64,000 nucleotides of DNA from Sipunculus nudus. Lineage: Eukaryota > Annelida > Sipuncula > Golfingiida > Sipunculidae. Numbering within the stretch: position 1 is the stretch's first letter; each line of letters begins with the position of its first letter. This document shows, piece by piece, positions 1-11,200 of this stretch. Both the position numbers and the translations under genes were made by a program. A model generated the notes under the pieces. The model saw only the letters and a list, made by a program, of their open reading frames with translations, made no database searches and was not told where the DNA came from. The DNA is taken from NCBI GenBank assembly GCA_026874595.1, contig CM049311.1:47497676-47561675 (forward strand). The letters run 5' to 3'.

Positions 1-3000
1 GGCTATCCCAAGTTTGGTAAGGAATGGCTGTCCAAAGTTTGAGAAGGCATGGCTATCCGAAGTTTTGACATGAATGGCTGTCCAAAGTTTGAGAAGGCAT
101 GGCTATCCGAAGTTTTGACATGAATGGCTGTCCAAAGTTTGAGCAGGCATGGCTATCCCAAGTTTGGGAAGGAATGGCTGTCCAAAGTTTGAGAAGGCAT
201 GGCTATCCCAAGTTTTGACATGAATGGCTCTCCAAAGTTTGAGCAGGCATGGCTATCCCAAGTTTGGGAAGGAATGGCTATCCAAAGTTTGAGAAGGCAT
301 GGCTATCCCAAGTTTTGACATGAATGGCTCTCCAAAGTTTGAGCAGGCATGGCTATCCCAAGTTTGGGAAGGAATGGCTGTCCAAAGTTTGGGAAGGAAT
401 GGCTGTCCAAAGTTTGAGAAGGCATGGCTATCCGAAGTTTTGACATGAATGGCTGTCCAAAGTTTGAGAAGGCATGGCTATCCAAAGTTTGAGAAGGCAT
501 GGCTATCCGAAGTTTTGACATGAATGGCTCTCCAAAGTTTGAGCAGGCATGGCTGTCCCAAGTTTGGGAAGGCATGGCTGTCCAAAGTTTGAGAAGGCAT
601 GGCTATCCCAAGTTTGGGAAGGAATGGCTATCCAAAGTTTGAGAAGGCATGGCTATCCGAAGTTTTGACATGAATGGCTCTCCAAAGTTTGAGCAGGCAT
701 GGCTGTCCCAAGTTTGGGAAGGCATGGCTGTCCAAAGTTTGAGCAGGCATGGCTAATCCCAAGTTTGGGAAGGAATGGCTGTCCAAAGTTTGAGAAGGCA
801 TGGCTAATCCCAAGTTTGGGAAGGAATGGCTGTCCAAAGTTTGAGAAGGCATGGCTATCCGAAGTTTTGACATGAATGGCTCTCCAAAGTTTGAGCAGGC
901 ATGGCTGTCCCAAGTTTGGGAAGGCATGGCTGTCCAAAGTTTGAGAAGGCATGGCTATCCCAAGTTTGGGAAGGCATGGCTATCCGAAGTTTTGACATGA
1001 ATGGCTGTCCAAAGTTTGAGCAGGCATGGCTATCCCAAGTTTGGAAAGGAATGGCTGTCCAAAGTTTGAGAAGGCATGGCTATCCGAAGTTTTGACATGA
1101 ATGGCTGTCCAAAGTTTGAGCAGGCATGGCTATCCCAAGTTTGGGAAGGAATGGCTATCCAAAGTTTGAGAAGGCATGGCTATCCGAAGTTTTGACATGA
1201 ATGGCTCTCCAAAGTTTGAGCAGGCATGGCTGTCCCAAGTTTGGGAAGGCATGGCTGTCCAAAGTTTGAGCAGGCATGGCTAATCCCAAGTTTGGGAAGG
1301 AATGGCTGTCCAAAGTTTGAGAAGGCATGGCTAATCCCAAGTTTGGGAAGGAATGGCTGTCCAAAGTTTGAGAAGGCATGGCTATCCGAAGTTTTGACAT
1401 GAATGGCTCTCCAAAGTTTGAGCAGGCATGGCTGTCCCAAGTTTGGGAAGGCATGGCTGTCCAAAGTTTGAGAAGGCATGGCTATCCCAAGTTTGGGAAG
1501 GCATGGCTATCCGAAGTTTTGACATGAATGGCTGTCCAAAGTTTGAGCAGGCATGGCTATCCCAAGTTTGGAAAGGAATGGCTGTCCAAAGTTTGAGAAG
1601 GCATGGCTATCCGAAGTTTTGACATGAATGGCTCTCCAAAGTTTGAGCAGGCATGGCTATCCCAAGTTTGGGAAGGAATGGCTATCCAAAGTTTGAGAAA
1701 GCATGGCTATCCGAAGTTTTGACATGAATGGCTCTCCAAATTTTGAGCAGGCATGGCTGTCCCAAGTTTGGGAAGGAATGGCTATCCAAAGTTTGAGAAA
1801 GCATGGCTATCCAAAGTTTGGGAAGGAATGGCTATCCAAAGTTTGAGAAGGCATGGCTATCCCAAGTTTTGACATGAATGGCTCTCCAAAGTTTGAGCAG
1901 GCATGGCTATCCCAAGTTTGGGAAGGAATGGCTGTCCAAAGTTTGAGAAGGCATGGCTATCCGAAGTTTTGACATGAATGGCTGTCCAAAGTTTGAGCAG
2001 GCATGGCTATCCCAAGTTTGGTAAGGAATGGCTGTCCAAAGTTTGAGAAGGCATGGCTATCCGAAGTTTTGACATGAATGGCTGTCCAAAGTTTGAGAAG
2101 GCATGGCTATCCGAAGTTTTGACATGAATGGCTGTCCAAAGTTTGAGCAGGCATGGCTATCCCAAGTTTGGGAAGGAATGGCTGTCCAAAGTTTGAGAAG
2201 GCATGGCTATCCCAAGTTTTGACATGAATGGCTCTCCAAAGTTTGAGCAGGCATGGCTATCCCAAGTTTGGGAAGGAATGGCTATCCAAAGTTTGAGAAG
2301 GCATCGCTATCCCAAGTTTTGACATGAATGGCTCTCCAAAGTTTGAGCAGGCATGGCTATCCCAAGTTTGGGAAGGAATGGCTGTCCAAAGTTTGGGAAG
2401 GAATGGCTGTCCAAAGTTTGAGAAGGCATGGCTATCCGAAGTTTTGACATGAATGGCTGTCCAAAGTTTGCGAAGGCATGGCTATCCAAAGTTTGAGAAG
2501 GCATGGCTATCCGAAGTTTTGACATGAATGGCTCTCCCAAGTTTGAGCAGGCATGGCTGTCCCAAGTTTGGGAAGGCATGGCTGTCCAAAGTTTGAGAAG
2601 GCATGGCTATCCCAAGTTTGGGAAGGAATGGCTATCCAAAGTTTGAGAAGGCATGGCTATCCGAAGTTTTGACATGAATGGCTCTCCAAAGTTTGAGCAG
2701 GCATGGCTGTCCCAAGTTTGGGAAGGCATGGCTGTCCAAAGTTTGAGCAGGCATGGCTAATCCCAAGTTTGGGAAGGAATGGCTGTCCAAAGTTTGAGAA
2801 GGCATGGCTAATCCCAAGTTTGGGAAGGAATGGCTGTCCAAAGTTTGAGAAGGCATGGCTATCCGAAGTTTTGACATGAATGGCTCTCCAAAGTTTGAGC
2901 AGGCATGGCTGTCCCAAGTTTGGGAAGGCATGGCTGTCCAAAGTTTGAGAAGGCATGGCTATCCCAAGTTTGGGAAGGAATGGCTATCCAAAGTTTGAGA

Positions 3001-3175
3001 AAGCATGGCTATCCGAAGTTTTGACATGAATGGCTCTCCAAAGTTTGAGCAGGCATGGCTGTCCCAAGTTTGGGAAGGCATGGCTGTTCAAACTTTGGAA
3101 AGGTTGGTTATCCCAAGTTTGGGAAGGAATGGCTATCCAAAGTTTGAGAAGGCATGGCTGTCTCCAGTTTGGGAA
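1..3175. repeat. 25-bp satellite with higher-order repeats
   Basis: About 127 monomers of 25 bp in alternating types: ATGGCTATCCCAAGTTTGGG-AAGGA, ATGGCTGTCCAAAGTTTGAG-AAGGC and ATGGCTATCCGAAGTTTTGA-CATGA. A few monomers are 26 bp (GGCTAATCCC). Long blocks recur almost identically at offsets of 527 bp (628 to 1155) and 2,004 bp (303 to 2307; 628 to 2632), each equal to a whole number of 25-mers plus the 26-mers they contain. Monomers decay toward 3175. Array runs off the left edge. Three monomers make 75 bp, so 25-residue open frames appear on both strands; I do not regard them as genes. Confidence 0.97.
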
Positions 3176-3329
3176 GGTACTGCAACATATATCAAGCTTG
3201 CAAAGATATAACCTGGCATTACAGTCAAACTGCAACAAATGAGGGCCAAACTGGGATGGTGAAACCTGGGCAGACTACCAGCCTCTAAAGAAAGGCGTTC
3301 CTGCCCATGTTTGTTCTGTTCACTCTTAC
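3176..3329 (-). other. Start of intron 36
   Basis: 154 bp of ordinary sequence between the exon 36 donor and the 25-bp satellite, which fills the rest of this intron inside the window. Confidence 0.8.
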
Positions 3330-3544
3330 CTATATTGGTTGATGACTGGTGGGTGACTGGCATCAGGACCGTGGGTGCCATGGAGACCTGACTGTTGGAT
3401 CTCGAGTCCTGGTCCTTCTTGTCGGAGGATTTTTCTATTTTATCCAGTGACCTTTCCTCTCGCAGGTAGCGTCTCCTCTGACTGGCACGGTGAAGCACAC
3501 CACTCAGATTGGCAATGCTGAAGTGACTTTGTAAAGATTCTGGC
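3330..3544 (-). CDS. Exon 36: end of AAA1 helical lid plus charged insert
   Basis: Encodes LPESLQSHFSIANLSGVLHR, ASQRRRYLREERSLDKIEKS, SDKKDQDSRSNSQVSMAPTV and LMPVTHQSSTNIG. SHFSIANLSGVLHRA matches dynein HYDFGLRxxKSVLxxA, closing AAA1; the charged, Ser-rich stretch that follows replaces the usual short link to AAA2. Acceptor TGTCTTTTCAG, donor ATAG|GTAAGA; phase 2 in, 1 out. Next exon lies left of the window. Confidence 0.95.
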
Positions 3545-6500
3545 CTGAAAAGACACACACAGCCATATTTAAGAATAACAAGTAAAGGCATCTATCTTTT
3601 ATTGAAGGGAGGTTCTGTTAAATGTTTATAATTTTAAAATGCATCTAACTGTATGTAAAATTTGTAGGTCCATGGTTTCAAAATGTGCCTGGTTATTAAA
3701 TGGCCGGCTGAACTGACAACAAACATTGAACCATCGCTATAGCTCAGATGACTTACAGTAAGTTAAGCTAAAAATGGCTCTATTCTATTCATATATTGGA
3801 TTAGAAATCATCCTGACATCATAAAGTCCTGAACAATCAGTGTTTAACTTTAGAAATTTCATCATATGCTGTAGCTTGGGGATAATAAATTATTTATAGT
3901 TTCACCCTTTTCCACAAGCACATACCTAATTCAACGCTCTTATTTTTCTAAAATATTTTACTTACAACATTGCTTTGACTAGATCAGCTACAGTCTTGAG
4001 ACGCATTGCCAGAACTGTTGGGCTCTTGAGGCCGCATGCTGAGACCTTGGCTTTCAGGACTAAACTGTAATCTGGCTTGGTAAGAGCAACTTGTCGGAAG
4101 TTAGCTCTGACATCACCAGGCAGTTCGTACCCAGCAGGAGATGTGGCTGGGTTCCACGTCATAAACATGGCAACATTCTTCTTCAAAGACACCTGAGATT
4201 ATATAAATTACTGGTACTTAACAGATGTTGTTATTCAGTCAATGCCTCGATTTTAACACACAACAGACTGTTGATTTCACTGCATACTATGGTGATTAAC
4301 ATCTGTCAGGTTTATGATGAAATCTCTGAATGTTCTTCAAAATATATTTATTAAATATTGATTGAGTCATAGGGCCAAACAGCAACTGAATACCAAATGG
4401 TGGCCATTTGATACACATCTTTAATATAATTAATGTTGGTACCACTCAACTTTTGTCATGCAACTCCTCTGTGTGCCACATCTCAAATATCAATGTTTTT
4501 GGTCTTTAACCATTAGGGGTGATGCCAAGTGTGTCCTAAGGTGGGGGTTCCAACATTTTCCCATAAATCCTGAGAAATTTGATATTTTTTATAAGGGGCT
4601 ATTGCAGTGCCCTCTAACTGAAACTACATGAACCATGAAAGAATGGGTAATATGCTTGAATTTGTAATAAAAGTTACTAGCAAAACAAAGATATATATAA
4701 TTTCTTTCTACAACTTGATTTATCATTCAAATACATTTTTATTCCTCATAGTATATAATTAATACTTTATACTAGGAATAATTTGACCCACAAACCAAAT
4801 TTTGATAAATGATCCTACCTCCTGTCCATCATTGAAGACACAGTAATCTTTGACAGCCTTGAGAGCTGTGAACACCACTTGCAGGTGATGTAACAGCACT
4901 GACACAGCTTCAGGAGGCAGCATCTGTACATCATCAAAACATACCCAGCAGCCATCCTACAGGGAAAGACAACACACATGTAAATCTAGTAACTAACACA
5001 CCCAGCAGCTGTCCTACAGGAAAAAACAACATACATGTAAGTAACTGACACACCCAGCAGCTGTCCTACAGGAAAAAACAACATACATGTAAGTAACTAA
5101 CACACCCAGCAGCTGTCCTACAGGAAAAAACAACATACATGTAAGTAACTGACACACCCAGCAGCTGTCCTACAGGAAAAAACAACATACATGTAAGTAA
5201 CTGACACACCCAGCAGCTGTCCTACAGGAAAAAACAACATACATGTAAGTAACTAACACACCCAGCAGCTGTCCTACAGGAAAAAACAACATACATGTAA
5301 GTAACTGACACACCCAGCAGCCATCCTACTGGAAAAACAACACACATGTAAGTAACTGACACACCGAGCAGCCATCCTACTGGAAAAACAACACACATGT
5401 AAGTAACTGACACACCCAGCAGCTGTCCTACAGGAAAAAACAACATACATGTAAGTAACTGACACACCCAGCAGCTGTCCTACAGGAAAAAACAACATAC
5501 ATGTAAGTAACTGACACACCCAGCAGCCATCCTACTGGAAAAAACAACACAAGTGTAAAGAACTACTGACCTCATTAAATATGCATTGATTTTGCCCGGA
5601 ACAAAACTTAGCCGAGATATTTTATTGGTTAATATTTCTATTGAGTTTCATCAGAACTCATTATATTCCTGATGACCTCAGACCCCATTAAATATGCGTG
5701 GATTTTGCCTATAATCAAATTCAGGTGAAATAAACTATTGGTAAGTTGAAATGGTGAGTTTTAAACAAAAACCCTTAAAAACCCTAGTAAGATATTGTGG
5801 TGAAACTAACAGTTAACTAACCGCAGGCTGGCCAGACAGACAGACAGACCATGGGTCATATTGCGTCCAGTCATAGACAGGCATGTAAAAAAATCAGGAA
5901 AAAGATTAAACTGCTTTAAAATATCTTGCGCAAATTAATCAATAACTAGTCTGAATGAGTAAAAACATAGAATTTATCCATACTTTCTAGAGTGTAAGTC
6001 ATGACCTGTCACTCACCATTGCTAAACCATGCATTATTCTGCCCAAAGCTCCAGGATCAGAGCCAAGTGAACACTGGTGGACCGCAATAAACTTCCCAAC
6101 AATTTGTGCAAAGCCCTGTAAAATATCATTATATGCAGACTGTACAAATAAAAATAAAATACAATGAAATATATCATGGAAGTCAGGTATTTTAAGTGCT
6201 GTTTATCTGGGAATATATAAAATCACAATGTTTGGTTCATTTATGTCTTTCTTACTTTATATCTTTTATATTATGTTTGATTAAGAATAAATTTAAGAGA
6301 AACTGCTATTGTTTAACTTACACTAAGTTTTATGATTATGATATGGGAAATGCTGAATTCTAATTTTTTCTCTAAAGTTTCTCTGTATATTTCAATACCC
6401 TGGTAACAAACACTATTTATTATGTCAATTCTATAATTTCTACCATAGTAACTGTCACTGACAGGGTAAAGATCTGGCCTTGGTTATGACCTCAAGCCTA

Positions 6501-8225
6501 TTTATTTAAATTATTCTTATTAACACTTGTACAAGTATTTAATTTGTATTTGTTTTAATAATTTGAAATAAAAGTTGGAAATTTTGTACCATTTCAGATT
6601 TTTTATAATAGACATATTATACAGGTAATCAATTCAGATATATCACCTGTCAGCAGAACTGAACATAAAATCTGTGTTTCTTTTCAATTATCAAATACCT
6701 ATACAGGTAAATGAAATAAAAATCCTATGTGGCAGCACAGCAGCAGACTTGTACATATAAAGATAAAAACTATCTGTATACCTTCACCGTCTCAGTCTTT
6801 CCCACACCTGTTCCACCACACAGGACGCCACCTTTGCAAGCAGCGATGGCCTGAGACATAGAGAGAAAGCAGCGTTCTGTGAGCGGTGTCAAGCCAATCT
6901 GGGGCTGAGCTCCGTAGAATTCACAGCCATACTTGTATGTCTGATCCAGAATGTGAATCAGGGGCTCTGGCTTTCCTCCTGAATAATCATATATATGGCT
7001 GCTGAGAATATACTGTGAAATTTATCCAAATGTTAATCATAGAATACTATCTATACTGATAGCTGCCTTTAGAAAAGAAATTCCAATACTGGTTTGTTCA
7101 ATTGCAGAATTTGTCTCATATGGCAATAAAATCATTTATACCCACAATGTAGCATAAAATTGGACTGTAATACCTCTCCTGATACCCATAATGAAATGTT
7201 ATATTGGACTATGATACCCCTCCATACCCATAATGTTACATATGATTGGACTAGGATACCTCTTCATACCATAATGTAACATAAGATTTCATAATCTGAT
7301 TATGTATTTCAAATTGTAAAATAAACAACTGGAGGTACAAGTAAAATGTAAGTAGTGATTTATTCTGGTGGATAGTGGGTGATAAGAGCAATTTTACCTT
7401 GCTCTTGAACATAGAAGCGGATACACCTCCTCCACTCAAAATCTGTGTTTTCTCTCAGTTTTCTGTTGCTCAGACTGTCCAAGGAGTCTCTCAGGAACAG
7501 AGATTGCTACAAGTAAACTAGCCATGACAACATGACACTCAGGCCTTCGGAAATAAACTGATAGGGCCTGGAGTCATGATGGCAGTCACAACAGAATGCC
7601 CATTCTAAGGGTCGGATCAAAATATTTCCTGTCTGGTATTATTTGGCATCACAGGCTTATGAAGTCATATTATATGTGCTTAATATCGAAGAAAAAATGT
7701 TGTTACACAAAAATAATTACATTTATTACCTCCTTTCATCACTGTGGCACCGATTCACGTGAAGCGGTACTTCTCATTCAAAACTAAATGTGTCATGGCG
7801 CGGTCGTGTATGCAAACTTGGAAGTCGGAAGCCGGAAGCCGGAAACCAACGAAAGCAGTTTAAAGCATATACAAAATGCTAACGCTTCAATACCGTTTTG
7901 TTTTTCCCCGATAGAATAAGATCTTTTTCATCATTCTGTGAAGAATAATAGTTATCCATTGTTTAATCTGAACGTTATGGAAGATTTTGTGCTCGGAAGC
8001 CATCTCGGAAGTCAGTCAGAAGTACTTGGATGTTACCCAATGTGTATAACTCGGAAGTCAGAGAGACGCACTGGTAAACTTGTGCCCAAATGCAGTTTCA
8101 TTATAATTATAGTTGCATGCATATATTAAAATTGCTTATGCATGATTCTGCTTTTAATGAGTGTCTAATACAAAACATGATACATAATCGGAAAACTATA
8201 AGTTCTTAATTTTTTTATTTGTAAA

Positions 8226-8263
<38 letters not shown>

Positions 8264-11200
8264 GTATTTTCACGTAATATATTTCACCCCATCTCAAGAT
8301 TATGATTGATTTTCTGTTCCGTAACTTTTCTCCTACATGTTTTTGAACAATGTATTCAAACTTTAGGTTGTTGGGCTTTAATATTTATATTTCTATAAAA
8401 TTACGGTATAAACTGGAAAGTCCAAATATTCAAAAGTTCGTAACATGTTAATGTCAATGATGAAATGCGCGTCTATACATTTATAACTGGCAAATGTCAC
8501 TCCTAGTATTTAAATGTAGTATTCGTTGTTAAATAGTTGATATGATTAAGTCTTATGACAATCTCTGCATTTTTTTCCGACATTTGTGATCTGTGAGCGC
8601 ACAGGCTGGGACAGCAGAACACAGTGCGCCAGTCTGAGTATCAGCCGAAGAGCCGTGAGATTTTTCACGGTCGATCCCACCCGAGCTCAGCTCTGTGGGG
8701 AGACCGTGCATGACTCACACGGTAAAGCGATGGGGGGGGGGGGATTGGGATTCGTCGGTGTTATTAGTGAGAAAAGTCTGATAACGGAAATACTTCCTCT
8801 CTCATTATACTAGTATATATTTGGATGCTCTCTCAGTGGAGTAAATCACCAATTTATGAATTGGAAAGTAATAAATATAATAATGAAATTGCTAGGGAAT
8901 AAAAAAGTAATCTGGAAAAGAAATGAAAATTAATTACGAATAAATGGGAAAAGAACTCGATAAAGTGAGAGATATTATGTCTGAACGGGCTTGCGCCCTC
9001 TATGGAAGCACCACTGAATAATAAATATGGTATAATAAACCCTAATACGGCATTAAAAATACAGTTATAAATTACGATGTCATTCAAAATAAAAAATAGT
9101 AATATATTTTCCATACGTTGAACAAATATGAAAATTCAATATATCCCAGTAGGTCATCGCTGGAACAAACATACATGTATCATACATGTATCATCGTATC
9201 ATATACAAAAAGAAATGTCTTTCAATATGTAAGAGTTCAACGATATTTAAAAAAATGTAAAATTTATATCTTAGAAAAGGGATACAACAGTCCAGATAAT
9301 ATATAACATACTAATACATGTGTTATTATAAAATCTGATCGATTTGTGAATTTAAGCAAATATTTTTTTAAAACTAAAATAAATTCTTTTTCAAGTTTTT
9401 TACTCTTTCTTTCAAACTTTATCAATCTCGTTATTAATATTATAATAATTTCACTCCTGATGTTTCAACATCACATTTCAACTTCAAATATATGGATATT
9501 TATTAAGATATTAAAGTATGTTTGCAACTGATTTCACTCTCAAACGTTATAATATGTGCATGATAAGGGCGTCTAACCAGAATGTGCTTCCTTCAACTTC
9601 ATATTACTGTACGATTATAAGGATCTTGATAAGAAATTACAATTTTGTTTACATAATATATATATAAATCAATGTGTGCAACCGGACCATGAAATGTAAA
9701 ATATAATTTGGCATAAAAAGTATTACATAATAGATAAGAGTCTAAGAGATTCATAATCCTGATGAAATTTTTGGTCAATGGAAGAGGAAAAGGTTTTTCA
9801 ATTTATACATTAAAAATAAAATATTTTGTTCGAAACAACTTGTAGAAACATTAACTGGACTTTTTTTTGGTTCTGTCAAATTTTCTGTTTAAGTCTCTAT
9901 GATATTATCAGGGTGATTTTTATAGGAGCACATGTATAAAATATTATCAAAACCTTTATTTTTTTTTTTCATGTTTCAGCCAACATAAAATGTGGTAACA
10001 GCGTAAAATATTGATGACTTAAAATAATCTTGTTTTACAAAATGAAATAAAATATCAATATAATATATTATAAAAAAAAGCATCATGAATGTTACAAAAC
10101 CGATTGAGTTTATGAAAAATATATGATACTGAAGAAACTGAAAATGCTTGACACGTTTGCTGACGATATGATGACCAGTGCATTAGCCATTACTGGCTTC
10201 CGAGTTTTACACATTTGGACCATAACCTGGCATTTCCGAGCATAAAATAGTTTATAACTTCGGATGGATAACTTTGATTATTTTACATAATGATAGAAAA
10301 GACCTTATTCTATCAATAAAAATAATAAGGTACTTTCCATTGATGTAGTAACATTTTAATTATGCTTTGATCATTGCTTTAAAAAAAGTCCTTGCTTCCG
10401 ACTTCGGACTTCCGAGTTTTACACATAGCCGTTTGGAAATCCCCTACCGGAAGTTATGGTTCTCCCGCTGACAGACGTGGAGATGAGTTTTTCAAGTAAA
10501 ACGAGCCTCGGAATTAAAAACTGCTGCACGAATACACGTAAGTCAACCGTGGATGTAATAATTATTATTTTCCCCAACAGAATAACGTCACTTTTTGTCT
10601 TAACTCAGGAAAATGACAGTTCGAGAAGTAGATGAAAATTAAAAAGTAATGTCAGAAATGGCGTGCACATCTGCACATACTAGAATTGATGCGAACCCAA
10701 TAGCTTGTACTGTCACCCCATCGTCTTCAGTTCATCTAAAATCGACGTTTGGGGTGACAAGCTGTCGCTACAAGTAAACACCCTCCATAAAACATTCAGG
10801 CATGAACTGATCCTGTCCACATAATTATCAATCCAATGGATGAGACAGAATTAACAAAATTACAGGATAATCAGCACAGTTATCCAAAATTGACAAAGGA
10901 TACTGACAACCAAAGGTGCAAAGGAAACAAAAAGAAAATCTAGTCAAGTCTTTATTCCTTACATCCATGTACATACTAAGTATACAGCTCACATAAAACA
11001 ACTGTTTGTGTGTTAACCAGAAAATAAAAAGAGCTGCAGGCGCTCAATAGGACAGCTTATAATGGGGCAGCACTATGAATAAAAATCAATGGATAACAAG
11101 GAAGGTGTAAAAATTCATATTTTAATTTTTATTATTAAATTTATATAAATTAATTTAAGAAATTAGGAACACTTAATGTTTCCATATAATGACTGGAAAA

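Larger units (their letters stand above)
7519..10770 (+). mobile_element. Long-inverted-repeat transposon, copy L (3.25 kb)
   Basis: Ends TAGCCATGAC (left) and CTGTCGCTA (right), flanked by CAAGTAAAC (7510-7518 and 10771-10779); the match reaches 13 bp as GCTACAAGTAAAC if terminal bases are counted. A second copy, inverted, with its own target duplication is at 20830-23298. Only the outer TAGC/GCTA are exact terminal inverted repeats, but the subterminal arms (about 7790-8110 and 10130-10430) are long, degenerate inverted repeats sharing ACTCGGAAG, TTGATAGAATAAG/CGATAGAATAAG and AGTTATCCA. Contains a (TA)n run, a 12-G run and SINE-core-like sequence. No transposase frame. A 9-bp duplication with long arms suggests Mutator-like or foldback elements. 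Confidence 0.93.

Noticed and set aside
303-2956. Many 64-99 codon frames on both strands of the 25-bp satellite
   Set aside because: Repeats of the same 25-residue phrase caused by the 75-bp reading cycle; no start context, no family and no splice sites joining them to the gene.
4957-5560. CRISPR-like appearance of regularly spaced repeats
   Set aside because: There are no unique spacers; units are head-to-tail and derived from an exon border in a eukaryotic intron.
8586-8813. A short protein gene in the GC-richer part of copy L
   Set aside because: The frame is SINE-core-like sequence and is not kept in copy R.
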